DNA of 64,000 bases from assembly GCA_950295325.1 (NCBI GenBank), contig OX485803.1, positions 65,303,554 through 65,367,553 of the forward strand, read 5' to 3'. Below, in pieces: positions 34,803 through 46,110 of this stretch (position 1 is the stretch's first letter; every line of letters begins with the position of its first letter). Below the pieces are notes generated by a model. It was not told the DNA's origin. It worked only from the letters and a program-made list of their open reading frames with translations, and did not search any database. A program made the translations under genes and the position numbers. The stretch is from Polytrichum commune (taxonomy: Eukaryota; Streptophyta; Polytrichopsida; Polytrichales; Polytrichaceae).

Positions 34803-35471
34803 CTTTGCAAGTGTAATAGCAGACGGGTCCAATGAGCATGGGATCAGCCCACTTGCGAAGCTCTAAGGTATGTGGTTGTTCTTCAGTTTTTTGTACATGT
34901 TCTCCAACTTCTACCAATTAAATTAACACAACACAACCTGTGGTACATTAGCAAATCTACAATGAAGCAGCAGCAGAAATCAGATTGAGAATGGGACCAC
35001 CTCTATTTAGTTATGGTTATCAGAAGTGCAAGTTTGTTGATTCCTTAACTGATCACATAGGTCCTCCCAGATGTATTCAATATTGAGTGTGGAGTAGTTA
35101 ATAAAAACGTAGTCCAACCTCTGATATATACATGTCTTTATAATGTTTGTTCTTTGATCCTCATCTAACCACACACCAATCTAATATAGGTGGCTGGTTA
35201 AGAAAATTAACCAAATAACACTCGCACACCTTATGTGAAGGATGTTGTCTCCTATTTTGCTCCAGCTTGAGGACTCATCTTCATCTGTATATAGTTTCAC
35301 ACTGGCAGGCAGCCCACTTGTGTCCCTAAAACGCAATGCAGGTTGTGAGGCCACCGCTCTTAATTCCGCCAAATCTGATAGACTATCAGCCAGAATTTCA
35401 AACTTCTTGCACCTACTCTGCCACTTGCTGCTAAAACAATCCAAGGCTGCCAAACTCCCCATTTCTCCCAC
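34803..35471 (-). pseudogene. HAL3: HAL3 / phosphopantothenoylcysteine decarboxylase pseudogene, two exons
   Basis: The upstream exon (35471 to about 35230) encodes GSLAAL, then after a 12-residue insertion KFEILADSLSDLAELRAV, ASQPALRF, VKLYTDEDE and WSKIGDNILHI. This is the flavoprotein fold of plant HAL3, which decarboxylates 4'-phosphopantothenoylcysteine in coenzyme A synthesis. The histidine of LHI is the family catalytic base. A 367-bp intron (GT at 35229, AG ending at 34863) leads to a 60-bp exon (34862-34803) reading LRKWADPMLIGP and then, after a frame break, SAITLAK before another GT. One extra base at the end of the first exon and a loss of about two bases in the second break the frame. 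The 3' exons with the PxMNxxMW and catalytic Cys motifs are not found. TDEDES replaces the usual TDEDEW. Most likely a decayed gene copy, not a processed pseudogene, since the intron is kept. Confidence 0.8.
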
Positions 35472-35479
35472 TCTAGTAG

Positions 35480-37799
35480 GGTTCAGGTGATCTCTTGTCC
35501 CTAAACCCTAATGACAAGATCTGCCTGAAGCGGCATTGATTTTCACGTCCAACATCACTTGAATTTATATCCATTGAAGATCCAACAATGAACCTAAGAG
35601 GAAAAAAAGATTGATGGAGACCATCCGCATGTCCTTATGATATTCAATTCAATGCAGATAAATGACATGCAAAAAATTTCAAAGAGAAAGTGAGCAGCCA
35701 CATGAAAGAGATTGCTAACTAGATCATCCACAGGATCCGTGAACTTACATGATGCATTGACTAAAAAATGACAATCATTGTTCCCACTGCATAGCTCCTT
35801 CAAAAATAAAACTCAGCACTGACAATAGAATGCACATTTTACGCCTGTGAGCATGATTGATTGAGGCTATGGCAATCAGTTGGTGACTAATGAATGAGTT
35901 AGAATACCATAGAGTGCTTCCGCATTTGGCTTTTTAATTGATGATTGTTCTTAAACGTTTGCCACGTGGCAGTCTTACATTGTTTGAGACCATTCAAATT
36001 CCACATGGAAATTATAGTTGGCCATCAAAAAGACAAACCAGGAAGCACCTTATGGTATACACTTTGCAATTGACTGCAGTTGGGGCAAGGTGGTAGAGGG
36101 TTTTTTGGTGTGCATTTTACTACTGTTTCAAAAGATACAAAACAGCCTGTTAAGTCCTTGGCAAAGCAGGTAGAGAGAGCATCGTCACAGCAACAAAGGA
36201 AACGTATTGTTGACTATACATTCAGTGAGATGATTATCTTAAGAGATTTAACTTATACCTGATCCTTGTGAATGGAAGCCTCACTGATTTTCATGTCGTT
36301 GTAATCACCACTTTGTGTTAGCTGCAAAAGGCCACTTCAAACATAGTAGAACTATAGTAAGCAAAACCAATGTACATTGTTATGCCTACATCAATCATTT
36401 TTTACTTATTATTTTCAATTGAATCACTTGCTATGAGTCACATGCTAATGATTATTCAACTCTACTAAGGTGCCCACTACAAGGACCAAAAATTGATTAC
36501 AAACCCTACATACTTCAATCCGACCCATTATTATATATTCTGCATACTTACAAATTCTGCATATTGTACCTGTGAATTTTAGTTGAATCACTTGCCATGA
36601 GTCATATGCCAATTATTCGACTCTATTAAGTGTCCACTACAACAACAAAAAATTGATTACAAATTCTGCACAACTTGCAGAGTCTAAGAGTGCAAGGACA
36701 TGATCATGGTAGTAGCAAACTAGTGATCGCCTCTATGGATTGCACATCAATTTCCACATCTATGTACAAAGAGGATAAGTTCACGTGTATGCATAGATTT
36801 CGATAGATAGGTCTTAATCCTCATTGAATCACAAGCTACTCATTAAGCTGAAAGAAATCCCACCTTCTGTTACCTGAATCACCCGGGCCAATGGAACAAA
36901 CAACAGGAAAAAACCAGAAGGGGCACTGTCAATTGAGTCCCTTGATGAACCCTAATCTATGTTACCTCAGAGTTTACTAGGGTTCCTGCATCTTGTTCTA
37001 ACATCAACAACCTCATCAATCTTTTAAATCTTTGCCTGGCATGTCCTGAACAAAACCTTCAACTTGCAATTCCTTTGTAATATCGTGATGATCTAAGGTA
37101 GACATTTCACCATTCAAACACCTACTTTTGGGTGTGAAATGGTTCGATATTCTCCTATACCAAACACTACTAACATTATTATAAGAATCAGTACAACAGC
37201 TCATTGGTTGGGATAGCCAAAAGTCATGCCCAACACCCACTCAACATGAACAGCTTTATGAATACATATATAACCACTTAAGAGGTTCACATAGCTACTC
37301 TTCAAAAATTCACCACAAATTGACATTTTGTAAGCTTGATATCATACTAACGGCATTGGATCTGTACAAGATTCACTAATTGACTGGATAATTTCTAAGA
37401 TTTTAATGCACATCAAAGGAGGCCAAACCTCCTGGCATTAACTGTGGTAGGCTAATCTACATTAAGACAGCGACTCAAAGGATGTCTAATCATCCCATGG
37501 CCACAGCCAAATTTGTGGCCTTCCAAGCTTTCATAACAGTGACTTCTCTCTACGTACAGAATCTACTAGTATTGAAGCAATATAATTTATTATCAGGTGT
37601 ATCTAGGATTGTAACTATATTAGTGTGAGGACCAATTCAATGTCATTCACCAATGCCATTTCAGGCTGCTGTGCTTAGGGTTTAGGGGTTAGGACTTCAG
37701 CCTTCTTAGATACAGAACTTCAAGCATCGCTTTGTTTGACTTATCTATCCATGCATTACAGTGTCTGAAACACAACTTCTTTAGCAGATTAAGGTATGT
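35480..37799. other. Unassigned sequence
   Basis: No domain recognised in the small frames on either strand. Two similar stretches near 36400-36500 and 36580-36670 (GAATCACTTGC.ATGAGTCA, then CCACTACAA, then AAAAATTGATTACAAA) form an imperfect duplication about 175 bp apart. Confidence 0.4.
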
Positions 37800-38120
37800 G
37801 TCCCTCATGTGGTCTCTCTTCTTAATTGGACGCTAATATTAGAGTAGTATGATATGGCAAGGCTCGTAGTTAATAAATGGACACCAAAAAGACACATGTT
37901 GCACTGAATTTGGACTTCGTGCTCAAAACATATACACCATTTGTTCATTTGGGAGAGCCTAGATGATCACTTCAGAGAAGAGAATCTTCACTTTCACCTC
38001 CGAAAACTATGGCATCTTGACTCCGATTCCGAAACTCAAAATGACAATCTCATTTGCAATTGCCAACCAGATGAAACAATTCAAAATTGCATGTGGAGTT
38101 GGAAGTGCCCACAGTATAGT
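37800..38120 (+). repeat. Dispersed repeat, copy D
   Basis: Shares CTTCTTAATTGGACGC, ATGGCAAGG, GACACATGTTGCACTGAATT, GTGCTCAAAACA, GATGATCACTTCAGAGAA, GAATCTTCACTTTCACCTC and TGTGGAGTTGGAAGTGCCC with copy A, in the same order. Confidence 0.6.
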
Positions 38121-38169
38121 CAAATACCTTAAGGTAGATATGCCTAAATCAGTATTTGATCTTAAAAGG

Positions 38170-38560
38170 ACACCTATATTTGAGTAGTGTATGGTTGGTT
38201 GTGAATCTAAGGATGGACACGAGAAAGATATGTGTTGAAAAGAGATTGGACTACATGCTCAATATTTGTTAACCATTCTAAACGCAATAGTCAGCATGAT
38301 TGGGAGACATATAAAATCATTTAATAATTCAGAAAATCTTCACTTTGACGATGAAAAGGACATGCATATGAGCTCCAAAATTTATGAGGAAAGTGGCTAC
38401 ACGCACAAGTTGGGTTTGCTAATCGACTCGCAGCAATTGCGTGTTTCATATTTTGCGAGAAGTGGGTGCAGAGAGAAAAGTATCCGAATATCACACGTCT
38501 ACCTTAGAGAAGACCAACACACGAACTTTTATGCCACAAGTCCAACTTAGGTCTATTCTC
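38170..38560 (+). repeat. Dispersed repeat, copy E
   Basis: Directly follows copy D. Carries CACCTATATTTGAGTAG, GGATGGACACGAGAAAGATA, GAGATTGGACTACATGCTCA, CGCAATAGTCAGCATGATTG, AATCTTCACTTTGACGATG, ATGAGCTCCAAAATTTATGA, GCAATTGCGTGTTTCATATT, and the CACACGTCTACCTTAGA block. The open frame at 38266-38550 is within the repeat. Confidence 0.6.
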
Positions 38561-38952
38561 AAATGCAAGCCCTAAAAGATGCCTGAACCTATGAAATGGA
38601 CGCTTTCACCCTCTAATCTTTTTTACAGTATTTCGGCCGACATTGCTGGTTAGACAATGTGGGAATATTTGCATTTTCGAAGCCAAAACAAATACACACC
38701 AATAGACAGAAAACTCGGTAGGATTCTTTTCACGATCAAGTGGCATAACGCTGTCATCTACCGACCTATTAACCAACTCATATCATTCCCAATTCCAAGA
38801 GTACTAGTTCTGTGTCATCACAAATTTTAACTATTGGACACTATATATCTTGACAGGAAAATCATCAATGTCGATGACTTCAAAATCCCACAAAGCAAAC
38901 CATTTCGAAACAGCATTACCTGATGAGGCCTTTGTAACAGAGTTTTACTTAC

Positions 38953-39120
38953 CAGCTGACACGAGTTTTAGGAACACCTTCAGCTGATTCCACCATTGCT
39001 CAATCTGCCGTCAGTGCCACTGTTGAAGTGCTTGGAGCTTCCTGTTCCTCAAACATCTCACTAGCACACGGCTTAGCTCCATCAAAATTCCTTGGAGAAG
39101 GCAGCCTCGTTTGATCTGTC
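38953..39120 (-). pseudogene. Possible decayed exon of unknown gene
   Basis: On the - strand a frame reads TRLPSPRNFDGAKPCASEMF, then EEQEAPSTSTVALTAD, one stop, then AMVESAEGVPKTRVSW. It runs into a perfect GTAAGT donor at 38952-38947. The serine/glutamate-rich composition looks like coding sequence, but I recognise no family and no acceptor was fixed. It may be chance. Confidence 0.25.
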
Positions 39121-39360
39121 ACATTCAGCATTGGGAAAACAGGTCCAAGGATGAACCCAATGAGCAACATTCAGACAAACCTCTACTTGCATGTCGTAAA
39201 ACACGAAGGTGATGCAAGTGGCAATCAGAGTAGATGTCACCCCTTACATATGCCACCAGCGTGAATTATGGTATTGCTTTAACAAATGTATTTCCGAAAT
39301 GGCATAACATTATTGGGGAGGGCGAACCAGCCCATACATTGGTTCCTTGTTGGATGATTG

Positions 39361-40277
39361 TAGCTATGCCTCCGAGGTAGCCATGCACAGGTTGTATCGC
39401 CCTAGCCAACACTATTCAGCTCTATAGGATGTTTGTCGCGCACCTCTCCATGAGGAGTGCCCGAAACACCATGGGCACAAGGGGGACCCCGGAGTGACAC
39501 CCGGGACTTGTGGCGCCGTTGGTGAGAGGGCCCAAGTGATCCTAGTGTGGGTGAGGTCCCCGGGCGTTGGGAACGCCTCCCATCCACGAAGACTAGGAGG
39601 CACAAGGGTAAGGCCATGAGCTATGCGTAGCTCATGGCGTGGTGATTCTAGAATGCTCAAGAACACCTCAATCCGAGGTGTGAGCTAGGAGTTATGGCCA
39701 TTTGAGTGGGGCGCTGTCCCGGGACAGCGCCCTGCTACAGCAGTGCCTGGGAGTGATTCCCGGGACTGCCAAGGTTCAAACAGGCATAACTTCCTCACCA
39801 CTTGCCCGAATGGGGCAAGTGAGGAGTCCATCGGCATCTACGTGAAGCGTAGATGAAGATGGAGTGGTTGGTTGCTGGAATCAGACATCATACAAGGAAG
39901 TTATGATGGTCTGAAGCTGCTGGGGGCTTCTAGGCCCAGCGGCTAAGGGAAAATGTCCACTTGGCCCCAACTCTTGGTAGAGAGACAAGAGGTTGGTTGA
40001 CGGTGGGGTAGGGGCCCCGTGTAGAGTCCTAGAGGCTTATATGGGTGAGGTGGTGTGGCCTCACCCACCCGAGGCCGAACGGCAAGGCCTCCATGGGCTT
40101 TGGCCAATTGTGAGGCCATAGTTGCCTAGTATGCTTCGGGTTGTTGTAGTGTTGCTCCGGCAACGCGATGATCAACATAGGATTGGACTTCCATGGATGG
40201 AAGTCCACATTGGGGAAATGGGTTACCGATTAAGGGGTGAGTCCCGAAAGCAAAGTAGGAGGGTTGGTTCCCTCCTA
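39361..40277. repeat. Hairpin-rich GC-rich segment
   Basis: At least ten perfect or near-perfect short inverted repeats lie within 0.9 kb. Examples: 39563-39577, 39613-39638 (11-bp stem, 4-base loop), 39664-39680, a loopless 24-bp palindrome at 39709-39732 (half-site GGGCGCTGTCCC), 39793-39825, 39835-39855, 40043-40066, 40151-40164, 40185-40206 (10-bp stem) and 40256-40277 (8-bp stem). It is much more GC-rich than its surroundings and overlaps a probable solo LTR. No open frame with a domain is present. Confidence 0.8.
39430..40177 (+). mobile_element. Probable solo LTR, 748 bp
   Basis: Starts TGTTTGTCGC and ends GATGATCAACA, so the ends are TGTT/AACA inverted. It is flanked by TAGGA at 39425-39429 and 40178-40182. 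A TATA-like TTATAT lies at 40038-40043 on the + strand. No internal retroelement sequence is present, as expected after recombination between LTRs. The caveat is that hairpin-rich sequence extends past both proposed ends, so the real element could be larger. Confidence 0.5.
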
Positions 40278-43150
40278 TGAACTATTGGTCCGGGGTAAGA
40301 GGAGCTATCCATTAGCATGGCGGAATGCGAAGGGTTAGCGCTCGTAACCTTTGCTAGAAACGAAAATTGGCAAGATTATTAAGGGACCTAGCAAGGGTTG
40401 CGACAATGTTCCATTCCAAATTTAAATGCCACAACCTATGTGAAATTTTTCTTAGTGAAATGGGGGTAAAGTCTGTGGTTAGTTTACTTGCCAAGTCACA
40501 AAATGTAGCACGTTGTCCTTTTAACGCCGATAGGCATTCAAGTCACGTTCAATCATCAAGTGGGTTCCATTTTCAATGTGAAGCAGGGTTTGTGGTTAGT
40601 GAGCCACGTCGTCCATAGTCAAGTAGGTATTTGGCCAAATTTACAGGTTGCTAAGGAATTATGACATGTCACTACAACTTTTTCTAACATGTCACTATGA
40701 AGTTTGCTAGGTCGCAAGCAAGAGGAGGTTTGTTCAGCCTATAGCCTAAAATGGATGGTTGATTTTGCAACTACTACAACTCAAATTTGGACTTTTTCAA
40801 ATCTACTTCCATGCATTTTTTGGGTTTGTGTTTTAATCCACAAAAACTGCATGTTGTTGGTTATGGAATGCGGGTTTGGGCATACTCCAACGTGGACTGC
40901 CATCCTACAATTGTTCCAAGGTGTGTTTCAATTGCCAAGTGTTGGATTTCTTTCAGTGGTATTGTTTTTGGTCATTGCCTTTGGATTCTTGGATTCGACT
41001 TGTTGTCTGCAACATGGCCTTTGATCACAGGTTGAAGGGTCTACTTAGAATGTTTGTGTCAAATTCCATTTGTTTGAATTTCAGTTCTCTCTGCTGGGAG
41101 AATTCAGATTGTAGGACAAACTTCAACTTTTGCAGGTGCAATTTATGTTCTCGCACGCCGCATTCCAATCCTCACTCTTAGCCTTGTACCGATTTCATGT
41201 GGAATTTGAGGTTTTTGGATGCCCATGGACCACTTTGGTTGTTCAAACACTTTGAGTGTGTAGTTGTCAACCTCATTTCAACTTGGCACACATTGTGTCT
41301 TCCCTCGTGTGTGTGTATTGCTTTCAGAGTCTACTTTTGGGGAAATCCTTGTGGCCAAACCGTGATCAACACAATTTCCTAAACACCCATTATTTTGTTT
41401 TAAGGTGCAAGGTCTACCAAGGAACCACATAGGAAAGGCCATTCAATACAGAGGTTTCCTTTATGCATGGGGGGTGGCACTAAAAAATAAAATTTAAACA
41501 TTCACAAAATTTATCCCCACTTCTTAAAACTCACTTGGGGGTTCGTGTTTAATCCGGATTTACCCCACTTTCACAAAAACAATTCTCGCAAAAATGATTT
41601 GCGTTTTGGTACACAAAGGATTCTTGGGTCCTGAAATGCAAGTCCGATATGGGTTTTATACCAATGAACCCCCCGTCCAACAAAACCCTCCCCCACATGG
41701 AAGGCCTTGGTAGAGAGGATGTCTCAAATGTGACACCAAGCTAGTGCAAAGTGTCGTCTATCTTCTTAAGCACATTGATCCCCACGTGCGGACTTCGCCT
41801 CAAGTTGTCCTCATCTCATTGTATAATTCCCCATCACAACATGTGACGCCCTTGCCTAGTTCCATGCATGTTCCACCCCGTAAAACTCCCCCCTTCAAAG
41901 AGGGTCGGTATGGGAGAGAATGCTCGCATTGTAAATTTTGTAAAACCAAGTCCATCGAGGGTTTAGGGTTTTGGATTTAGGCCATATCATGGGGTTTAGG
42001 GTTTAGGATTTTACTAGGACTTTGGTCCACTACAAAATTTGGACCAAATTCGTAGTAAAGGTTCCAAGTTTTTTCATGAAATAATATGGATACTTTAGGT
42101 TTAAAAAAATGTATTTGTATTGCAGTGCACTTTGGAATACACTTTGGATTGTAGTTTGGTATCGTTACTGCTTCATATTTAGTTTAGAGCACACATTCTA
42201 CCATCTTCTATGGACACATCTTTATGCCCTCATGTTTTGTGGGCATGATTGTTGAATTGTCATCCAAGCATGTATGTTTGTTATTGGGTGTTGGCTTCAT
42301 TATTTCCCTCTATGTTGTGCATGTGTATCTACAAAATTTGTAAGCATTTCATGGTCATTGGACCGTTCAATATAACATATATGCTAAACATACTTTGTCT
42401 TGTGTGAACGGGTTTAATATTAGGTCATCATTGCAGGATGCATTGGTTGCCAATAATTGCTATTGTTTCCAAATGTACGCAATATTCTAAATTTTTATTG
42501 AAAAATTCAAATGGTCCAATTTTCTCATATATTGCATTGCACTTCTCTCCATAACACTATGCTATTGTGGATCCCACAATGGTATTCCATGTTCGTTGTC
42601 AAGCAATTTCCTTTTGGCGATTGGAAAGTCAATACCATTTTTTGTTTGTTTGTTTGTTTTTTTGGGGGGGGGGGGCATTGAATTGTACAATGTTCCTTAA
42701 AACATCCTCTGCGTTTTGAGTTTAGGGATTGATGTGTGTTGTTTGCGTTGTGTTCTTAGATGTTAGAACATCAAATAGGCTCTACCACATCCAATTTGTC
42801 TTAAAGTGTCTTGATTGTTTCTCACCATACCCCCTCATGCCTTTGTCGTTTTGGGTTCATCCGTCACATTCCCCTTGTTGATGGCATTAAGTCAATTGTT
42901 GTCCAAGAATTGCGCAAGGTTGTGACGTGAGGGTTGTATCTGGATTTGGAAGTGTTTGCCACAATTTTTGTTTCCTCCACTTTATTCACCAACATGTGAT
43001 GTTTCTACGTGGTTGGCATCTACAACCTGCTTGATATAAAAAAAATTGGAAACAAAAAAACACCATCAATTTTCCACATCAAGGTCGTTTGTGGATGTAC
43101 TTTGTAAGAGTGATATGTGGTATTTGGTTTTGGTGATATACATATATATT
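40278..43150. other. Unassigned sequence
   Basis: Several small + strand frames (40704-41024, 40876-41181 and 41744-41980, for example) have no recognisable domain and overlap one another. A telomere-like patch is listed separately. A homopolymer pair of T then 12 G lies at 42658-42675. Confidence 0.4.
41958..42015 (+). repeat. Degenerate interstitial telomere-like repeat
   Basis: Two patches of GGGTTTAGGGTTT (41958-41971 and 41996-42010), separated by a TTGGATTTAGG stretch, match the plant telomere unit TTTAGGG for one to two units each. Too short and decayed to be a telomere. Confidence 0.45.
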
Positions 43151-43494
43151 TGACTTTTCAAAACTTGTATCAAGTTTGTACTTCCTCTTTTCAAAGGCCA
43201 AATCCTTCAATTTCTTTTTCTTTGCAACACAAGGGTGGGTGGGTGGGAACTTCTTCAAAACCCTCTCCATACATTTTTCAAGCCATTTCTTATTTGATAG
43301 TATAGTATCACATTGCATAATAGAGTCATATGTCTAATGTCTCATGGTATGTGTTGTACTATACACATACATTTGCATACTTAGTTTGCCTTGCAAGAAT
43401 ATATACCCTATTTGGATTTTTTGCCACATATGGTATTCACCCTTCATGTATGATGTGAACTATCCCATGCTCTGGAAGCTAATTGCCAACCTAC
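43151..43494. repeat. 344-bp direct repeat, left copy
   Basis: Matches 51933-52276 at a constant offset of 8782 with no net indel and roughly six substitutions visible (for example AAAGG against AGAGG near 43194). On the - strand it can be read as KKWLEKCMERVLKKFPPTHP followed by a lysine-rich tail, but it has no known domain. Confidence 0.93.
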
Positions 43495-44160
43495 TTGCCT
43501 CCTTATCAAGTACATATAACTATAACACCACATGTATGTTGTACTTACTAAGGAGAAGTACTTAGTAACCTCAACCAAAATTTGTGCATAAAATGTCATA
43601 ATCACAATACATCACTGCATTGAATGTGTGAAGGGCCTGCCTCACCTGTGCCCATGAAACCAACCAACAAATAATTGAGGATTAGTTACGTACACGAGGT
43701 AAATAACAGTAGGACCCAGTTGTTATCCATGTCACACACATTTAGTTCATTTCAAATGCACCAACATATTTCAACCATCAACACTCATTGTAAAACAACA
43801 TATGGGTGTTCAAACCTATTATTTTGCCATGATTGGGTTACTCCAAGTAGAAAACTCCTCTTGGTGATGAACCCTAGTTACTCTTACTTCAAGCATGTAT
43901 CTATTACCCTAATGTGTATACTCAGAGCTCGCCGCACCTCTCACTTGCGTGAATGGTAAAAAATAGTTCTTTTTTAGGATTAAGGGCTTATATTGTAGTA
44001 CTTACGTATGGTAAGTTCTAGTAACCCTATTTTTACTTCATTCATCTGTATCTTTGTTACATCCGTTCCATGGTAAGTATGATTTCTTTCCATGTGTGTA
44101 GACATATTACCATCAGATTCTATATTATTTGCTTTACATAAGAGACCTTTGCTAGGTCTA
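43495..44160. other. Unassigned sequence between direct repeat and TIR element
   Basis: Small frames only (43675-43959 on the + strand). No recognised domain or repeat. Confidence 0.35.
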
Positions 44161-44708
44161 TTAAAGTTTGAACAACACTGGTTTCATTAAAAGTGCACAT
44201 AAGCATGTGCACTTTTTTGGGGGATTATTTTTTAATATTTTATTCTTAACTTTTGGAATGATTGCGCAATAAATTCGTACTTTGATACAAATACTTTCAA
44301 ATATTATTAGTTTCAAATAATTCCAAGACAAGGCTTATACACTATATGACCATCATATTTATATTGTGTTTCACTTTTTTAGTAAAAAAATTTAGATTAT
44401 GAAATAAATCAAAGGAATAAAACACATTCATTTGTGCATAGCTTAAAATACATTATTTATAAACTTAATGAAAAGTGCGACACATACACCTCACCCTTGG
44501 ACCAAACACATGAAAATAAATTGAAACTAAGTGACACAACACTTGCTTCACCATAGAAGTAATAATATTGAAGTAGATGGTTCCAAAAAAAATAACGACA
44601 TACTTGTGTCATCTTATATTGAAATATCAATATATAATATAACAAACATTTTTCTTTCCAAACCATATATATCTATATAATAAAATACAAATCTGAACTA
44701 AAATAATT

Positions 44709-45065
44709 TTAACCATCTAAAGAGTCTAAATGTACCAATGCATATTCTTCAAACTCTGTTGCTCCAAGTATACTAGCATTCACTTCAAGTTCTTCATCAT
44801 GATTGTGTCCAAAATTTCGTTCAACATATTTGTATTTAACAAGATCTTGTGTATAGGCATGAATAACAATTTTTTGAATAATTTCTTCTTTGGACCGTGC
44901 TTTAGAACACCATACTTTGTTCTCCATCCACATATAAGTAGAAATCTTTAGGAGCACATGTTTGTCATCGCGTATGAGAAACCATCCATAATCCTTAAAA
45001 GCATTCGAAGGATTCAAATGTTTATTCGGGGGGGTCCTAGAAGGCCCACCCCCCTTGTCCCGCAT
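44709..45065 (-). CDS. Uncharacterised 118-residue frame inside the TIR element
   Basis: Reads GWFLIRDDKHVLLKISTYMW and, further on, SKEEIIQKIVIHAYTQDLVK, with an acidic C-terminus. Codon use looks more gene-like than the flanking AT-rich DNA. No family is recognised. It starts just outside the first minisatellite. It could be a captured host fragment or a remnant of the element's own protein. Confidence 0.35.
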   Translation of the reverse strand: MRDKGGGPSRTPPNKHLNPSNAFKDYGWFLIRDDKHVLLKISTYMWMENKVWCSKARSKEEIIQKIVIHAYTQDLVKYKYVERNFGHNHDEELEVNASILGATEFEEYALVHLDSLDG

Positions 45066-45174
45066 GATATCACTTCCAACCTCACTTTATTTAAGCACAC
45101 ATAAACCATTTTAAAGACATAAAAATATCCTCTAAACACATTACGTTTTAAGCAATCATAACAAAAATCGTTTT

Positions 45175-46110
45175 TCTCACTAAGGATGAAGCATGTGCCT
45201 CCCCTCTAAGCACCAGCTTAAGGAGAAATTCAGATTTCTCAAGGAGGGTGAGGCATCTGCCCCACCCCAAAAAAATAAATTCAAAACATATAATTTTGTT
45301 TCATAAGGGTGAGACATGAGCCTCACCTCTAAGCACAAGCTTAAGGAGAAATTCAGATTTCTTAAAGAGTGTGAGGCATGTGTCTCACCCGAAAAAAACA
45401 AATTCAAAACATAAAATTTTATTTCATAAGGGCGAGGCATGTGCCTCACCTCTAAGTACAACCTTAAGGAGAAATTCATATTTCTTAAGGAGGTGAGGCA
45501 TGTGCCTCACCTTCAAAACTTAGAATTTTGTTTCATAAGGGTGAGGCATGTGCCTCATATCTAAACATAACTTTAGGGAGAAATTCATATTTCTCAAGAA
45601 GAGTGAACTATGTGCCCCACCTGAAAAAAAATATTCAAAACATAGAATTTTGTTTCATAAGGGTGAAGCATGTGCCTCACTTTTAAGCACAATCTTAAGA
45701 AGAAATTCAGATTTTTCAAGGAGGTGAGACATGTGCCTCACCCCAAAAAAACAAATTCAAAATATAGAATTTTGTTTCATAAGGGTGAGGCATGTGCCTC
45801 ACCTCTAAGTACAAGCTTAAGGAGAAATTCCGATTTCTCAAGGAGGGTGAGGCATGTGACTCACCTTTAAAATTTAGAATGTTGTTTTATAAGGGTGAGG
45901 CATATGCGTTACCTCTAAGTACAAGCTTAAGAAGAAATTCAGATTTTTCAAGGAGGGTGAGGGATGTGTCTCACTCCAAAAAAAGAAATTCAAAAAATTT
46001 AGAATTTTGTTTCATAAAGGTGAGGCATGCTCTAAGCACAAATTTAAAGAGAAATTCACATTTTTCAAGGAGGGTGAGGTATATGCCTCATCCCCAAAAA
46101 AACAAATTCA
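45175..46110. repeat. Minisatellite 1 with palindromic core
   Basis: About eight units of roughly 110-123 bp. Each unit has two copies of GTGAGGCATGTGCCTCAC or variants, so the near-palindrome recurs about every 55-60 bp. The spacers are TAAGCACAAGCTTAAGGAG with AAATTCAGATTTCTCAAGGA, and AAATTCAAAACATAGAATTT with TGTTTCATAAG. Overlapping frames read through it on both strands are repeat artefacts. Confidence 0.9.

Noticed and set aside
39402-39666. Overlapping - strand frames of 71 and 84 residues
   Set aside because: They lie in the GC-rich hairpin segment, with no domain and two overlapping frames. They are explained by low stop-codon density.
41958-42015. Possible telomere or chromosome-end sequence
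   Set aside because: Only one to two TTTAGGG-like units per patch, interrupted and isolated. Similar single words near 37675 and 46800 are also too short.
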